64,000 nt of DNA from Anaeramoeba flamelloides (lineage: Eukaryota; Metamonada; Anaeramoebidae), in assembly GCA_027625915.1 (NCBI GenBank), contig JANTQA010000057.1, positions 7,378,001 to 7,442,000 of the forward strand. Direction: 5' to 3'. The notes below the pieces were generated by a model that ran no database searches, was not told the origin of the DNA, and saw only the letters and a list, made by a program, of their open reading frames with translations. Made by a program: the position numbers and the translations under genes. Shown here in pieces: positions 34,109-46,600 of the stretch. Position 1 is the first letter of the stretch; each line of letters starts with the position of its first letter.

Positions 34109-35064
34109 TAATATTTTTCCTTTTAAATTTGAGAATAAGTTCAATTAGAATAAGAGTATTAAATCAAAAGCCAACGATTTTCACATTTTTATACACTTAC
34201 AATGAGATCTAAAAACTATATTGTTTATTTAGTTGTGATTTTTATCTTTAAAGTCAATTGTAAAAACAGTTCATTACATTTTTTCAATACCTCAAGGAAA
34301 ATGCCATAAAAAATGTTGAGTTTAGAACAAAAGTTAAACCATTTAATATTTCTCAAAGGAAGATAAAATAATCAACTTAACACTCTATTGTCATTTTTTA
34401 TTTGACTTTGGAAAAAAAATGAATATCTTACTTTTCAACAAGTACTTTGGATAACAGAGCTCAACAAGTACACACCCAAAGTTTAAAGTGTTGTTTTCTA
34501 ATCTTCTTACGAAATATTAAAAAGTGAAAATTTTGACTTTATGGTGTATACTCCCTTAATGAACAAGGCTTTTAAAAAAATTTTCTTTAACATCAAAAAT
34601 TTCCTAAGAAATAGATTATAATTTGTTTGATCTCGATTTATTTCTTGGTTCTTTTTATTCTATTTATTGGTGTCTCTTAATTTAAATAAAGATTCCTAAA
34701 TAAAAGTCAGAATACAGAATTGAAAAAAAGATTATCAACTGATATTTTATCTCAGTCAAAAGCCAAACCACATCAATGATTTCAAAAACATAAACACTTC
34801 TCAAAACACAGACTATTGTGGAACTTTAAGTATTAAAACGAAGAATTGGAGTTATCAAAATTTTTGGGGTTATTCTCTTTTCTGTTTCCATTCTTGAGAA
34901 GACAAAATCAAAAAGACAAAAATATCTGAAAAAAAGAAATAAATGTTGTTTATTTGAGTTGTTTTAAGAGACAATTAAAATTGAAAATATGAAAAAAATT
35001 GGATTGTTGGAGAAAGGATCCTTTCATTAAAAAAAAAAAAAGAAGAATAAAAACAAGAAAATAA

Positions 35065-36153
35065 TTAATTTTTATTTACTGGTGTATCTTTGTTAACAAT
35101 TTCCAGCAAGGAAATATACTTTTCCCAAAACTGTTCAACGTTAACGCTTGTTGCAACGAGAACATTTTTTTTCATACCGTTTCTTTCTAGGTTGTCCCAA
35201 ATGATTGCACCTCTTGTTGTTTCAGAATTACACTCGACATGCACAACCAACCTTTTTGTTTCGAACATTTCAGGGTGAAGAAGATAATAGCAAGAACATG
35301 GGTCGTGCATATGAGGTAGAAAAAGCTCATTAAATTCAGTGCTTTCCACTTCTTTATTTTGGTAGAATTTGCTTAATTCCTTCATTGCCTTCAGGCAAAA
35401 TTTCTTTGTCTCAATAAGAATTTTTGAAAAGGTTGTTTCACCAAGTCTGCTTTTGATCAAATTCAATCGCTTCTCGTTATAATGAAGCAAATGGGTACAC
35501 CCAAGAGGCACTAAATCAATCTCCAAACGAGTGCCTAAGCGAAAGACAATTTCTGCGGCATGTGGATCGGTGTAGATGTTAAATTCTGCAGACGAGGTTA
35601 CATTGCCCTTTGATAAAGAGCCGCCCATAATTGTGATCCTTTCAATTTTTTCTTCCACGTCGGGGAAGGTTGTGAAGAGCAAGGCAAGATTTGTTAACCT
35701 TGCTGTCGCCAGAACCGTTACCTTTCCTTTGCAGCCCATGATTTGTTCATACATGCACAGGATCCCGCTTTTGAAGACTTTCCCGTTTTCATCCACATTT
35801 ATCGCCTTTTTGTTGTACTCTTCGTTTTCAATTTTAACTCGCGTGAAGCCATAGTTTTTTGGGCCAATGCCAGTTTCCCCATGCACCTCACTTGCACATT
35901 TTTCTTTAACAACCAAGGGCAGGCTCACACCTTGGATGACAGGTATCTCTTCGTTTAAATTGGCAATGTACTTTAATAAGATCGCATTCCTTGTCGTGTC
36001 CTCAATGGGGACATTGCCACCCTCAGTAGAGATACCAATCACATTAAATTTTGGATCACGAAGCATTAAAATGGTAAATGCGTCATCAATTCCTGGATCA
36101 CAGTCATAGAGCAAATTAATTTTCTCCATATTTGGGTTGAACAAAAAAAACAA
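35065..36153 (-). CDS. Nucleoside hydrolase (inosine-uridine preferring family)
   Basis: A single uninterrupted frame of 362 residues (354 from the second Met, whose MEKINLLYDCDPG context looks the more natural start). It belongs to the IUNH family of calcium-dependent N-ribohydrolases that split ribonucleosides into base and ribose for purine and pyrimidine salvage. The N-terminal DCDPGIDD (residues 17-24) supplies the calcium-binding aspartates. HGETGIG, the MGG turn, AEFNIYTDPHAAEIVF and the late HDPCSCYYLL (catalytic His region, about residue 282) are all present, and the length is normal, so it should be active. The more usual GPLTN is ARLTN here. Substrate preference cannot be read from sequence. 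No signal peptide, so probably cytosolic. It lacks introns and is less AT-rich than its surroundings, compatible with bacterial ancestry but not proof. Confidence 0.93.
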   Translation of the reverse strand: MFFLFNPNMEKINLLYDCDPGIDDAFTILMLRDPKFNVIGISTEGGNVPIEDTTRNAILLKYIANLNEEIPVIQGVSLPLVVKEKCASEVHGETGIGPKNYGFTRVKIENEEYNKKAINVDENGKVFKSGILCMYEQIMGCKGKVTVLATARLTNLALLFTTFPDVEEKIERITIMGGSLSKGNVTSSAEFNIYTDPHAAEIVFRLGTRLEIDLVPLGCTHLLHYNEKRLNLIKSRLGETTFSKILIETKKFCLKAMKELSKFYQNKEVESTEFNELFLPHMHDPCSCYYLLHPEMFETKRLVVHVECNSETTRGAIIWDNLERNGMKKNVLVATSVNVEQFWEKYISLLEIVNKDTPVNKN

Positions 36154-39100
36154 AAAATGTTTTGGTTTTTTTTTATAAATTAAGGCAGGCTGTCTCCCCT
36201 GAGTGGAATTTTCTGCAATTAAAATGTGCTCCTTTATTTCAATTGTCTGTTTTCAATTCTCTAAATTTAAATACTTAAAAAAAGATTAGTAACAAATTAT
36301 CTTCTAACTACTTCAGAATTATGATTCAAATTTAAAATCAGCATTTTTTTTAACTCTAATTAGTATTTTAGTGTTGTAAATCTCACAAATTTTTGTCGAG
36401 TTAGCTTGAAGAAGGAAAAAATGGAAAAATTTTTCCTAAAAGTGTTAGCTATTGATTCTGTTATATCAAAAAATGAAAAAGAGGATCAGAAAAAATCTAT
36501 CTTTTTGAGTAAATTACACTTTTAAACAAATTTTAAAATCCCAGACACCTGTATAAAATTTTTTATGTTTTTTTCCGACGTTTTAGGAAGTAAATTAAGA
36601 GAGTTTTTAAAGTTGTTCTAAAGGGTCAAAATGTAGTAAAATTGACAATTATTGATGACTAATACTTTGTTATTTTTCCTCCCAGTTATATTGTGATATG
36701 AAGACACTGGAGTGGGTTTAGTATTGTATTTAATCCAATAAAATTCCCATTTATTAAAAAAGATAATTCTTTTTTCTTTATAACAACTGAAACAACATAT
36801 TTTTTTAAAAAATGACTAAAACCGTCTAATTATTGAAAATTAATTTTACCCAAAATATTAAATTCAAAAACCTGAAAAAACTTCCCTACACAACTTCAGA
36901 ACAATTTTTCTTGATACTAACAAAAAGGTTTTGTGAGAGAAAGAAGACAAACAAAAAAATATATCAAATGAAAATAAAAAAGATGTTTTGTATGTTTGGA
37001 TATGGATAGTTCTGTTCAAAAATTAAAAAGAGTAAGTACTATAACTTAAAAGTTGCTGGGAAATTCAATTTTTGAAAAAAAAAAATAATCAACCTAAAAC
37101 TAAAAGAAAAAGAAAAAGAAAAAAACATAACGCTTTTGCCTGAATTTATATGATTTATGGAGACAAAGAATAATAAATCAGACACAATGGTCAAAAACCC
37201 GAGACAATACGATCTTGTAAAATTTTGGTTTCTTATAGAACTGTGTTAGAAATTATCTTAATTTTATTAGGTTAGTAAATCATGGTTATTTTTATTTTTC
37301 ATTTTTTAATTTATTAGTAAGATGTTTGAGTTTACATATCTCAAAATTATTTGTTCATTTTCCATTGAAAACAATTTGAAAAAATATTTTTTTGATCCTA
37401 ATTGGGGAATATTATGAAGAACATGAGTTTATATTTTAAATTATGTGGATCAAAAGGCTTTTGGACTTATTTAATAAATATTAAACATAATCTTTAAAAT
37501 AAAACATGATTTTTTATTAGACGATAAAAATGGTAGTAAAAGAAATCTAATTTAGTGTAAATAATAAATAAGCTTAAAAAATAGTACAATAGGAATTAAT
37601 ATATGAATATAATTTGGTATTTTATAAATTAATATTTAAAACTTAGTAAATTGCGATATATAATTCATATTTGTACTCTTTTATTTTTCATTGTAAAAAA
37701 AATCTTGCTTACAAGGTAAAAATCAAAAAAAAATAATTATTATAAGTTATCAAATCAAGAAATAAAATTAATTTTACTCTTTATATATTTAATATAAAAT
37801 TTTTGGTTTTTAATTTATCATATTAGCTTAACCTGAACTTAAAAATTATTATTAGCATAAAAATTATTCAAATACATACCTTTTTGGAATTTAGTAACAA
37901 CAACAAATAGTTAAAAAACTATTATTATTATTAATGAAGAAGTGTAAATTACACTCTAAATGCTCTTTTACTTAAATTTCCCCAAGGTTATTCAAGATTT
38001 ATATCATAAATTTTAGAATTTATCAATGGGAAGAAATACACATATATTCTTTATGCTTAAAAAGCAATAACAAAAATTTGAAAAGAAAAAAGAAAAAAAA
38101 ATATAAATTTAAAAAGGGTTCATCAGAAGCAATTGGTATATATCAATAAAAAATCAATAGTATATCTTTAATTAAAAACTCAAAAAATCATAGTCACAAT
38201 ACTTTTTGTTAATTTAATTTAATTTGTTAATTGATCACGAAATTTCACTTCGGGAACAGTTTTTTAATTATTATAATTTATTCTTTTCTTTTTAATTTAT
38301 TTCCTATAAACCTTTGTTCATTTATGATAGTCTTTATTTTTTATTTTCCAGTTACTCATACTTTTTTGTTTTAGTATCTCAATATTAATAAGTAGGGACA
38401 TTTTCATTTTTTTTTTATAACACTTCTTCCCAATATAAAAAGATTCAGTCATGGAAAAAAATACAAAAAAATCAATTTTTTTTTTTTTGAAAAGTATATT
38501 TTAAAAAAATTTTCAAGATTTTTATGAACTTTAAAATCATCTTTTTTTAAAAAATAAAAATTGTCATGAGAAGGTAACTAATTGTAAATTTGGCATAATA
38601 TATCAAAAAATATTATCAGTAACACACCCTATATTCTAATAACATTTTATCTTTTTAATGTGAAAATGATAAACTTTAAAAAATTCTTTTCTATACATTT
38701 CAATCTTTTTATATTGGAAATATCAATAATTTAAAAAAACAGATGAAAGATCACAATTAACATTTTTTTCCGATGTGGTCAATTTTATACCTTAGAAACC
38801 CAGTAATAAAACTAAAGAGGTTTTACTTCAACTTTAGAAAGATTTTATTCATATTTAAAAAAAATTGCAACTATTAAAGAGATTTAGAAAATCCATAAAA
38901 TTTAAGAATATAAAATAATATATTTTTTCCTTCAAAGTTAAATGATTTTTAATATAGTTAAATTGTTGTTTTCTGAAAATCCCATATACTTACACACTTA
39001 ATTTTCACTATTTATTTTTACTTTAATTTCATCACCAATATTTCTTCAATTTTTACACTAAAAAAAATAAATTACCCACCTTTATAATATACAATTGTTG

Positions 39101-40174
39101 TTTTTGTTCTATTTATATTTTAATTTTAAAATATATATTTATATATTGCCCCCAATATAACAATTTCTGTTAAAATGTGGATTAAATGGCCATTTTTATA
39201 TGAATTTTGCTATTCAAAATTAAAATCATTTTGCCTTAATTATAATTAAATTAGAAAAAAATCATTTGTGGATCTTTAAAAATAATTGATAAAATTAATT
39301 AGAAATGATATTGATCGAAATTAATTAAAAAATTCCTTTTTTAACTTGAAGATAAACTTATAATTAGAAAAATCTGATTTTAGAGTTGTATTGAATGTTT
39401 TTTTTTATTTAAGGTCTATATTCTCCAAAAAAATAATAAAAAAAAAATTATCTTTTATTTGAAGATCGATCAGTTAATAACCCAAATAACAGGTTGCCAC
39501 TTCTAACAATTATTAATCTTTTTTTATTTCTAAAGGGATTATAAAGTTTAATGTGAAAAATTTCATTTAAATACTATTCTAAAATCAATTTTTTCTAATT
39601 ACAATTTTATAAAAAAGTTAAAAAAGGAATCACTTAAATCACTTTCCTCAAATGCCATTTCCAATTGAATTTTTGAAAGTTATCGTTTTTTCAACAAAAA
39701 ACCATATACATTTGAGAACTCGAAATAACATTTATAGTTTGTTAAAAATGAAAATAAGTGAAATTCGACTGAATAACAAAAGAAAAAGATTGAGAATAGT
39801 AAGGCCTCTTTCATATTAAAAGTAGTTCTAGACACTTTATTGAAAATAGAGTTGTTCAATTGGTTACTCCCTTAATTATTCTTCCTTTTTATTTTATCAC
39901 CTAAAATCTTTGATAAAAACCTAAAAAAATCTTCTAATCTCTGAAATCAACATAAAAAAAAGGAGAACAGTATTGTTACTTGTATTTATTAACAAGAAAC
40001 AAACTTCTAAAAAAACAAGATTCTATCATTTTTTTTTCTTTCTCTATTTGTTTGGAATTTCTTCTTTTTTTTTTTTAGATTTTTTTATTATTGTTCTTTT
40101 CTCTTTTTATTTTTTTTTTTTTTATACAAGTTTAAAAACAAAAATAATAAAAAACACCGACAAAATTTATATAA
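36154..40174. other. Gene-free AT-rich region between divergent genes
   Basis: Lies between two divergently transcribed genes (nucleoside hydrolase minus, winged-helix gene plus) and so holds both promoters. Neither has a clear TATA or other motif. A LINE 3' end lies at about 37920-38000. A degraded end of the TTAA foldback family lies at about 39463-39545. The open frame at 39973-40239 is poly-T-derived phenylalanine and is not a gene. Confidence 0.6.
37920..38000 (-). mobile_element. LINE 3'-end fragment
   Basis: On the minus strand it reads AAAAGAGCATTTAGAGTGTA, then ATTTACACTTCTTCATTAAT and a (TAA)n-like tail. It matches the 3' end of the LINE at 21260 and the fragment at 46900-46990. 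The palindrome GTGTAAATTACAC would form a stem at the RNA 3' end. How far the fragment continues upstream is not clear. Confidence 0.6.
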
Positions 40175-42748
40175 ATGACAGTAAATTTTTATCCACTACT
40201 TTGGAAATTTGGGAAATATTTGGAAGAGCACACTATTGATGAAGAATTATTTCGAATTGATCATAAAAAAACAAAATTTCTGAATCGTTGTTTAACAAAA
40301 GAACAAAAAAATTTACCTCGCACCAAGAGGTACTTGGATCTGATTCAAAGATTATTTATTCAAAACGGTGCGTTTATTTATCCTGTCTCAAAAAAAAATA
40401 CTACCCAAAAATTGAATTTCGCACAAGAAAACAAAAGATTTTATTTGAGTCCAATCTGGTCGCAACTTTTTGAAACAAATTATTCAACGTATTTTTCTTC
40501 TTTGAGTGAAGACGACGAAAAGGATAAGGATCAGGACAAGGAAGTGAAAGATCTCGATTTCCATAAATTATCGAGATCAAAATCAAAAAAAGAAGAACAT
40601 TCTTCGAAAAAAAAAAAAAAAAAAACAAAATCTTCCAGGAATGTCGAAAATTCACGAGCAAACCGGACAATTGGTATTTTAGGTTTTAAAATGGCAAAGT
40701 TGTTGAAAGAGAGTAATTGTTTTTCAGCTAATATTTGATTTTTCTTTTTTTCTTTTTTGTTTTTTTTTTATTTTCCTCTCACAAAAATAAAAACATTAAC
40801 TCTTCTTCATTGTTAACGAATTTTTGTAAAAAAAAAAAAACTATTTTTTCCAAAACCTTCACAAAACAAAACAACAACTAAATCTTAAACAACCACAGAG
40901 CCATGTACAAGAGAAGATCTTGCGTTATTAACCGAATTTTCAAAACAAAGGGTTTGCACTGTTTTGTCGATTTACAAATTATTAAAATTAGTGGTTGAGG
41001 ATCCGAAAACAAATTTCTTTTATTGGAACTCTGAGCAAGCGTTGCTAATCCCAGACTTGATGAAATATTTACAAGATTTGTTGCAAGCAAAAAACATCAA
41101 AAGAATTTTGGCAAGAAAGGTTCAACAATTAAGTTACGATCTTTTAGATAAGATCAAGGCAAAAAAAGGAAGAAACTCCAAGGAAAGAAATCTTGGAGAT
41201 CAAATTAACAATGTAATTGACAAGAAATTGGAATTGGCAAATAATGAAGAAATCAAGATGAAAATTGAAATGGGAAAAAATACCGTCAAGGATATTCTGG
41301 AACGATTAGCGAAAAGAAAAGAAAAATTATTACAGTTTGAGAAACAAAAAGTGAAATTTGAAAAGCTTCCTTCCATCAAAATCCCATCTTCTTATAGTTG
41401 CAATAATTTCAATTATTCCAAAAATAAAAAATTCTCAGCTTTAAATCTGAATAAGAAAAATAAATTAATTAAAAATAAATTGAAATTCAAAACAAAGAAA
41501 AATTATAAAAAGAAAAAAAAATATTTCAAAGAAAAAGAATTTAAAAATAGATTGAAAAAGAAATTCCAATATTCAAAAGATACTGGTTCATTGTATTTAA
41601 AAAAAAATAAAAATAAAAACAAAAATAGACTATTAAAAAAAAAAACTCTAAAAAAAAAATATAACAAATATTATATCAAGCAAAAAAAAAAGAATAAATT
41701 AAAAAGAACCTTATCAGATCGGAAAATTAAAAAAATAATTGTAATTCGGAATCGTAGTTTAAATATATCAACACGGCCACAATTGAAATATAAAACAAAA
41801 AAAAAAAAAGTTACAAAGATAAAGAGGAAATTAAATTATTTATCTAATTCCTTTTCTGGTTCTGGTTCTGGTTCTGATTCTGATTCTGCTTCTGATACTA
41901 ATTTGAAAATTAATTCAGTTTCTAATTCAAACAATGACAATTTTAATAGTTCCTTATCTGAAAGGTTAAATTCTTATTCTGATTCTATTTCTCATTCAAA
42001 TTCTGATTATGAAAGTTCTCGTTCTGACTCTGACTCTGGATCTGGTTCTGGTTCAATTGGATCGTCTCAGAATTATTTAGGGACTTATAAAAAAAATAAA
42101 ACAAAGAAAAGAAGACAAAGACACAATAAAAAATATAAAAAAAATAAAAAAAATAAAAAAAATAGTACCTATAGCCAATCTTTAGAAAATGATGAAAGTG
42201 GCACAGATAACCAAAGTTTTACAAACGAAGAAATGCAACAATTATTAACTTTGGATTCTTATTTTAATTTAGAAATTGAAAATAATGATAACAATGAAAA
42301 TGAAAATGAAAATGAGAATGAGAATGAGAATGGTGTTGATTATGAGGATGATGAACTTTTCAATAATAATGAATATTCAATTTATTATTCATACCAAATA
42401 CCTTTTGAAATTCCACAACCATCAATAGAATCATTAAATTATTTTGAAAAATCTAATATTCAAGACGATTCTAATTCCTTATTATTACAGAATGATCTTT
42501 TTGAAACTTCAATAACTGAATTGATACCAATAAAGAATTTATTTGAAACCCAATCTTTTAATCTTATAAATCCAGACTATGATAATCAAAACTCTTCTTA
42601 TTTGTCAATTAATGAGCGGAAAAAAAATAATCACCATTCGTTAAATTTAAAGCCTCAAGTTGAATGGGATACCGATAATCAATTTAAAGCTAAATTCGCT
42701 AAAAATTTAAATGAAAAAATTTATGATATCGGAAAATTTATTGATTAA
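40175..42748 (+). CDS. Winged-helix protein, possibly E2F/DP-like, with long basic and acidic disordered tail
   Basis: Two exons, 40175-40712 and 40899-42748, give 795 residues (GAG A|GTAATT donor, CAG|AG CCA acceptor, phase kept). The join rebuilds a domain at about 161-222: RTIGILGFKMAKLLKE from exon 1, then DLALLTEFSKQRVCTVLSIY and KLLKLVVEDPKTNFFYW from exon 2. This spacing fits the E2F/DP winged helix (LGLLTKKF.. RRIYDITNVLEG.. SKNNIQW). The match is by pattern only. A second, weaker domain of that kind may lie at 8-72 (LPRTKRYLDLIQRLF). Coiled-coil-like sequence (about 225-330), a Lys/Asn-rich basic stretch, Ser/Asp/Gly runs and an (EN)n acidic stretch follow. A nuclear DNA-binding regulator is inferred. 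The gene model is firmer than the family. Confidence 0.7.
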
Positions 42749-43198
42749 TCTTGATCTTGATCTTTTTCTAGATCTTGATATTTTTCTTGATCTTTTCCTT
42801 GATCTTTTTCTTGTATTTATTCTTGATCTTTTCCTTTTCCTTTATTTTTTAAAAAAGGGATTAAAACACTTTTCTTTTTTTTTTATCTATTTTTTTGTTC
42901 ATTTCTTTTTCTTCTTTAATTATTTCTTGATTTTTTTTTTTCTTTTTTTGATCTTATATATTTTTTATTTAACATAGATTTTATTATAGATTTTTCTTTT
43001 TTTTCTATTATTTCCAAACAAATAGAAAATCATTTATAAAAACAAATACATAATTTCAACAATTAAATATACAATAAAATATCAAAAACATAAACCAATA
43101 TTATAATAAAAAAACAAAAAATTACAAAAAATCAAATAAATTATTTAGATAATCATTTTTAACTCTTTATTATTATTATTTTATTTAATATTTTTTTA
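42749..43198. repeat. Degenerate CTTGATCTTTTT tandem tract and T-rich spacer
   Basis: Just after the stop codon, CTTGATCTTGATCTTTTTCT and similar units repeat irregularly to about 42840. T-rich then A-rich sequence follows to the next element at 43199. The open frame 42711-42977 is this repeat read through (Leu/Asp/Phe only) and is not a gene. Confidence 0.6.
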
Positions 43199-43585
43199 AA
43201 ACAAACTCTTGCTTATAAAAAAAGATTTTGGCACTTTCAGCGGAAAGTCTAGTACAAATATTTCTCAATTTTTTTTGAAAATTAAGATTTATTAAACGTA
43301 AATTTTCTTGTAATAAAATGAAATACAGAGCCTCAATTTTCTTAATATTTAATTTGAATTGTCAAGCATTTTTTTCAACCTAGTATTGATTTTCTGAAAA
43401 AACAAAAAACAAAAAAGAAAAAAGAAAAAAGCAATAAAAAAAAAAAAACAATAGAACGAAATTAAAAAAATGAATCTGATCTAAAAATTGAAAATTTATT
43501 TTTGAGAAGAATATTGGATAAAACTCATAAAATATGTTCAATTTCTCCAATAAAATTGTGTCCCCTTTGACTGAATAGAAGTTTA
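43199..43585. mobile_element. Inverted-repeat element, ATAAACTC..CAAAG family, short copy
   Basis: Shares the internal GAGCCTCAATTTTCTTAAT, ATGTTCAATTTCTCCAATAA and the right end CCCTTTGACTGAATAGAAGT with 32529-33101 and 53965-54509. The left part is shortened (AACAAACTCTTGCTTATAAA). It ends only about 35 bp beyond the sirtuin stop codon. Confidence 0.65.
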
Positions 43586-43619
43586 ATTAATTCTTATAAA
43601 TAATATTTTTCATTAAATT

Positions 43620-46600
43620 TTAATTTTGTTCTTCTGTTTGCTTTTTTTCTTTTTTTTTTTCTTTTTCCTTTTCTTTTTCATTTTTATTATCTTTTTCTGT
43701 ATTTTCTTTTTCGATATTTTCCTTTTCTTTTTCCTTTTCCTTTTCCTTTTCTGTTTCTTTTACCTTTTTTTCTTTTTTTTCCTTATTTTCAGTTTTTTCT
43801 TCTTCTTTTTTCTTAATTTTTGTTATGATTTCTTTTCTATGTTTTAATATTTCTTCAAATTCTTCAGTCCAGCCACACAAATCAACTAATTTTTGAATTC
43901 CTTCATCAGCGTCACCTATTAATTTAAGATCTCTTGTATTATCTTTTCTTCCAAATTTAAAACCGCCACTTGAACCTCCGTATAAAACACTATAGGCGCT
44001 TTTTTCTCTATATTTTCCAACAACTTCACGATTTATTAATAATCTAAAATTATAATATTGTATATCAAAGTTTTTTTTATAAGATTTCAATTGTTTTAAT
44101 AATATTTAGAATAATAATCCAATTAGAACAAGAATAAAATTTATAGAAATGAATAAATAATAATAATAAGACGATGATATTTTTTTAATATTTAAAATAG
44201 TTAAAAAAGCCCATTAAAAATAATAATAGCGATCTAATTGCAAAAAGTATAAAAAAACAAAATTTTCATTCAACTTTCTTTGCAAAAAAAATCAAACCCC
44301 AGTAATTAAAATTAAACATCACAGTCCCCAATTTCTAAAAGACGGTGAATAATAATAATACTGGTTTATGGAATTAAATTATTTAAATATTTTTTATTTG
44401 GCTTTGGAAAATTTTTTTTGGAAAGAAGGTTGAATGAAAATTTTGTTCCATTTATTTTTCGACAAATAGTAAATAGTGATTTAATTGCAAAAAAAAAAAA
44501 AAAAAAAAAAAGGGATTTTTTCTGATGCATTAAATTATTGTCTGGCAAAAGTTATTAATTGAATGTTACGTTGCAAAACAAATAATAAAAAAAAATTAAA
44601 CAAAAATAAAATAAAACAAACCTTGGGCATTCATCTTTAACATCATATATCAGAGTTGAAAAGGGTTGTACAACAAGAGAGGTACCGATAACAATTAAAA
44701 GGTCAGCTTTAGGAAAGTCCTTTTTTTTCAAGTCCCAGAACTTTTCTGGCAGACTCTCACCAAAAAACACAATATCTGGCTTGACGACACCCGTTTTACA
44801 CTTTTTACATCTTGGCACTTCTCCTTTTAAAATCGTTGATTTTATTTCTAAATGATCATATTTCGCGCCACAAGATTGACATGTTGCCTCTCCAAATGAT
44901 CCATGTGCTTCAAGTATTTTATCCGATGATAGTCCGCTAACTCTTTCTAAGGTATCTATGTTTTGTGTAAAAACCCGTTGCAAAATACCCTTTTGTTCAA
45001 GTAATTTGAAAAAGTAATGTGTTTTTGTTGGCACAAAATTTCCTATAATGGTTAGATTAAGATATTAGATTTTATTAAAATTATTGTTATTTGTTTAATT
45101 CTTATTAAATTCCATATTACTTTATAGTCTTTACTTGAATGGGAAATACAAAATATATTTTTTTCCAAAAAATCTTGGTGTTGTTATAACAACAATAAAC
45201 AAATTAATGGAAAAATGTAAAAAATCAGAAAATTTAGAGACATCAGTTTTAATAAAATAATAAATAAAATTTTTAAAAAGTGTTTTACAAAAATTTTGAT
45301 TCACTCTTTTGAGCAGTTTAATTCATATTTTTGAAAACTTAAAGTACTCACATTTTTAAAACACATAAGTACATATATTTATGAAATCATTGAATTTTCC
45401 ATTAAAATTTAATCAATTTTAACAAAAAAATTTTTGGCTTTAAAATTTCTATAAAATTGTTTTTAAATTTCATTTACTTGTTATTTTCAAATAAATTGAA
45501 CAAAATTTTCATTCATTTTTCAAAAAAAACTTATTTAATCAATTAAAGAAGATTTACCAATTTAGAACTATTCACTAAATGAAATGTTAACACCTTTTTA
45601 TAAATTACAATACTCACAAAACAAAAAATAAATAATTATCAATACAAATAAATCATGGGTGTGTTAAAAATTTTGGAGAGAGCAAAACAAAAAAATACAT
45701 TAGTAAATTTGTTTAAATTCTATTCGGAATATTGATCGAACAAATGGTTAGATACTACCATCTAATTTTATTTGAGTTCTTCTATTTGGAACAACTTAAC
45801 TTTAACATAATATAAACCTTGTAGAAAAATTTTGATCCAACGAAGCAAATTACGTAATTCAAACAATGAAATGAAAACAAAAAAACTAAAAGATGAAAAA
45901 ATGATTTTCATATTTTGCAAAAATCAAAATTATCTCCAATTTCAATGAAATTGTATTATTGTGATTGTTTGGAACGTTTTAGCTGTGTGGATATTTTTGA
46001 ATTTTAGTTTAGATCAAAGCCAAATTTGAAATGTTTAATTCTTAAAATCAGTTATATTTTGATGCAACCTTTTTGGAATTGGGACTTTGATATTTTTTTT
46101 TATCCCTGATAGCTATGGGATTTTTTGGAAGGTTGAATGAAAATTTTGTTCTTTTTATTTTTCAATATTTTCAAAAAAATAAAATTAATTCCAATTAATT
46201 TAAGATAATAAATAATTAATAAAGATCATCAGATAACTAATTTTAATAATAACAGTTCCATATTTATACCCTTAATAATTGAAAAAAAATATATTACTTC
46301 GGGATGTACATTCTAAATTAATTCTTGAGATACACGACAAATACCTTCCGTATATATTGATTAAGGTGAATACGATCTTTTATCAACAGATTAAAATAAA
46401 TTATTTTATTTTTTTCCATTTTTTCCTTAGCCGAGAATTTTATTTCTTTGCATTGGAAAGAAGAGCTCCAAAAGGGAAAAGAATTAAGTTGTTACTTGCT
46501 AAAACTGTGAGAATGAAACACGAAAGTATGAGTAACTTGAAAATAAAATCTAAAAAGCAAACGCAAAAATGACCAAAGGTTTAAAGAAAATCAGATTAAA

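Larger units (their letters stand above)
32171..35064. other. Intergenic region between two tail-to-tail genes, with transposon relics
   Basis: Lies between the 3' ends of the giant gene (+) and the nucleoside hydrolase (-). T-rich sequence follows the stop at 32170. It then holds the element 32529-33101, a dispersed repeat at about 33178-33360 (relative of 1085-1290), the element 33519-34108 and a small foldback at about 34299-34402. No coding exon was recognised. Confidence 0.6.

Noticed and set aside
35065-36153. Recent bacterial transfer of the nucleoside hydrolase
   Set aside because: No intron and a bacterial-type family, but such hydrolases are widespread in protists; sequence alone here does not show recent transfer.
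39973-40239. 88-codon frame upstream of the winged-helix gene
   Set aside because: Almost only Phe/Leu/Ser from poly-T; the real start is the ATG at 40175 in another frame.
43626-43847. Plus-strand frame of 73 codons, mostly Phe
   Set aside because: Antisense of the sirtuin KEKE tail.
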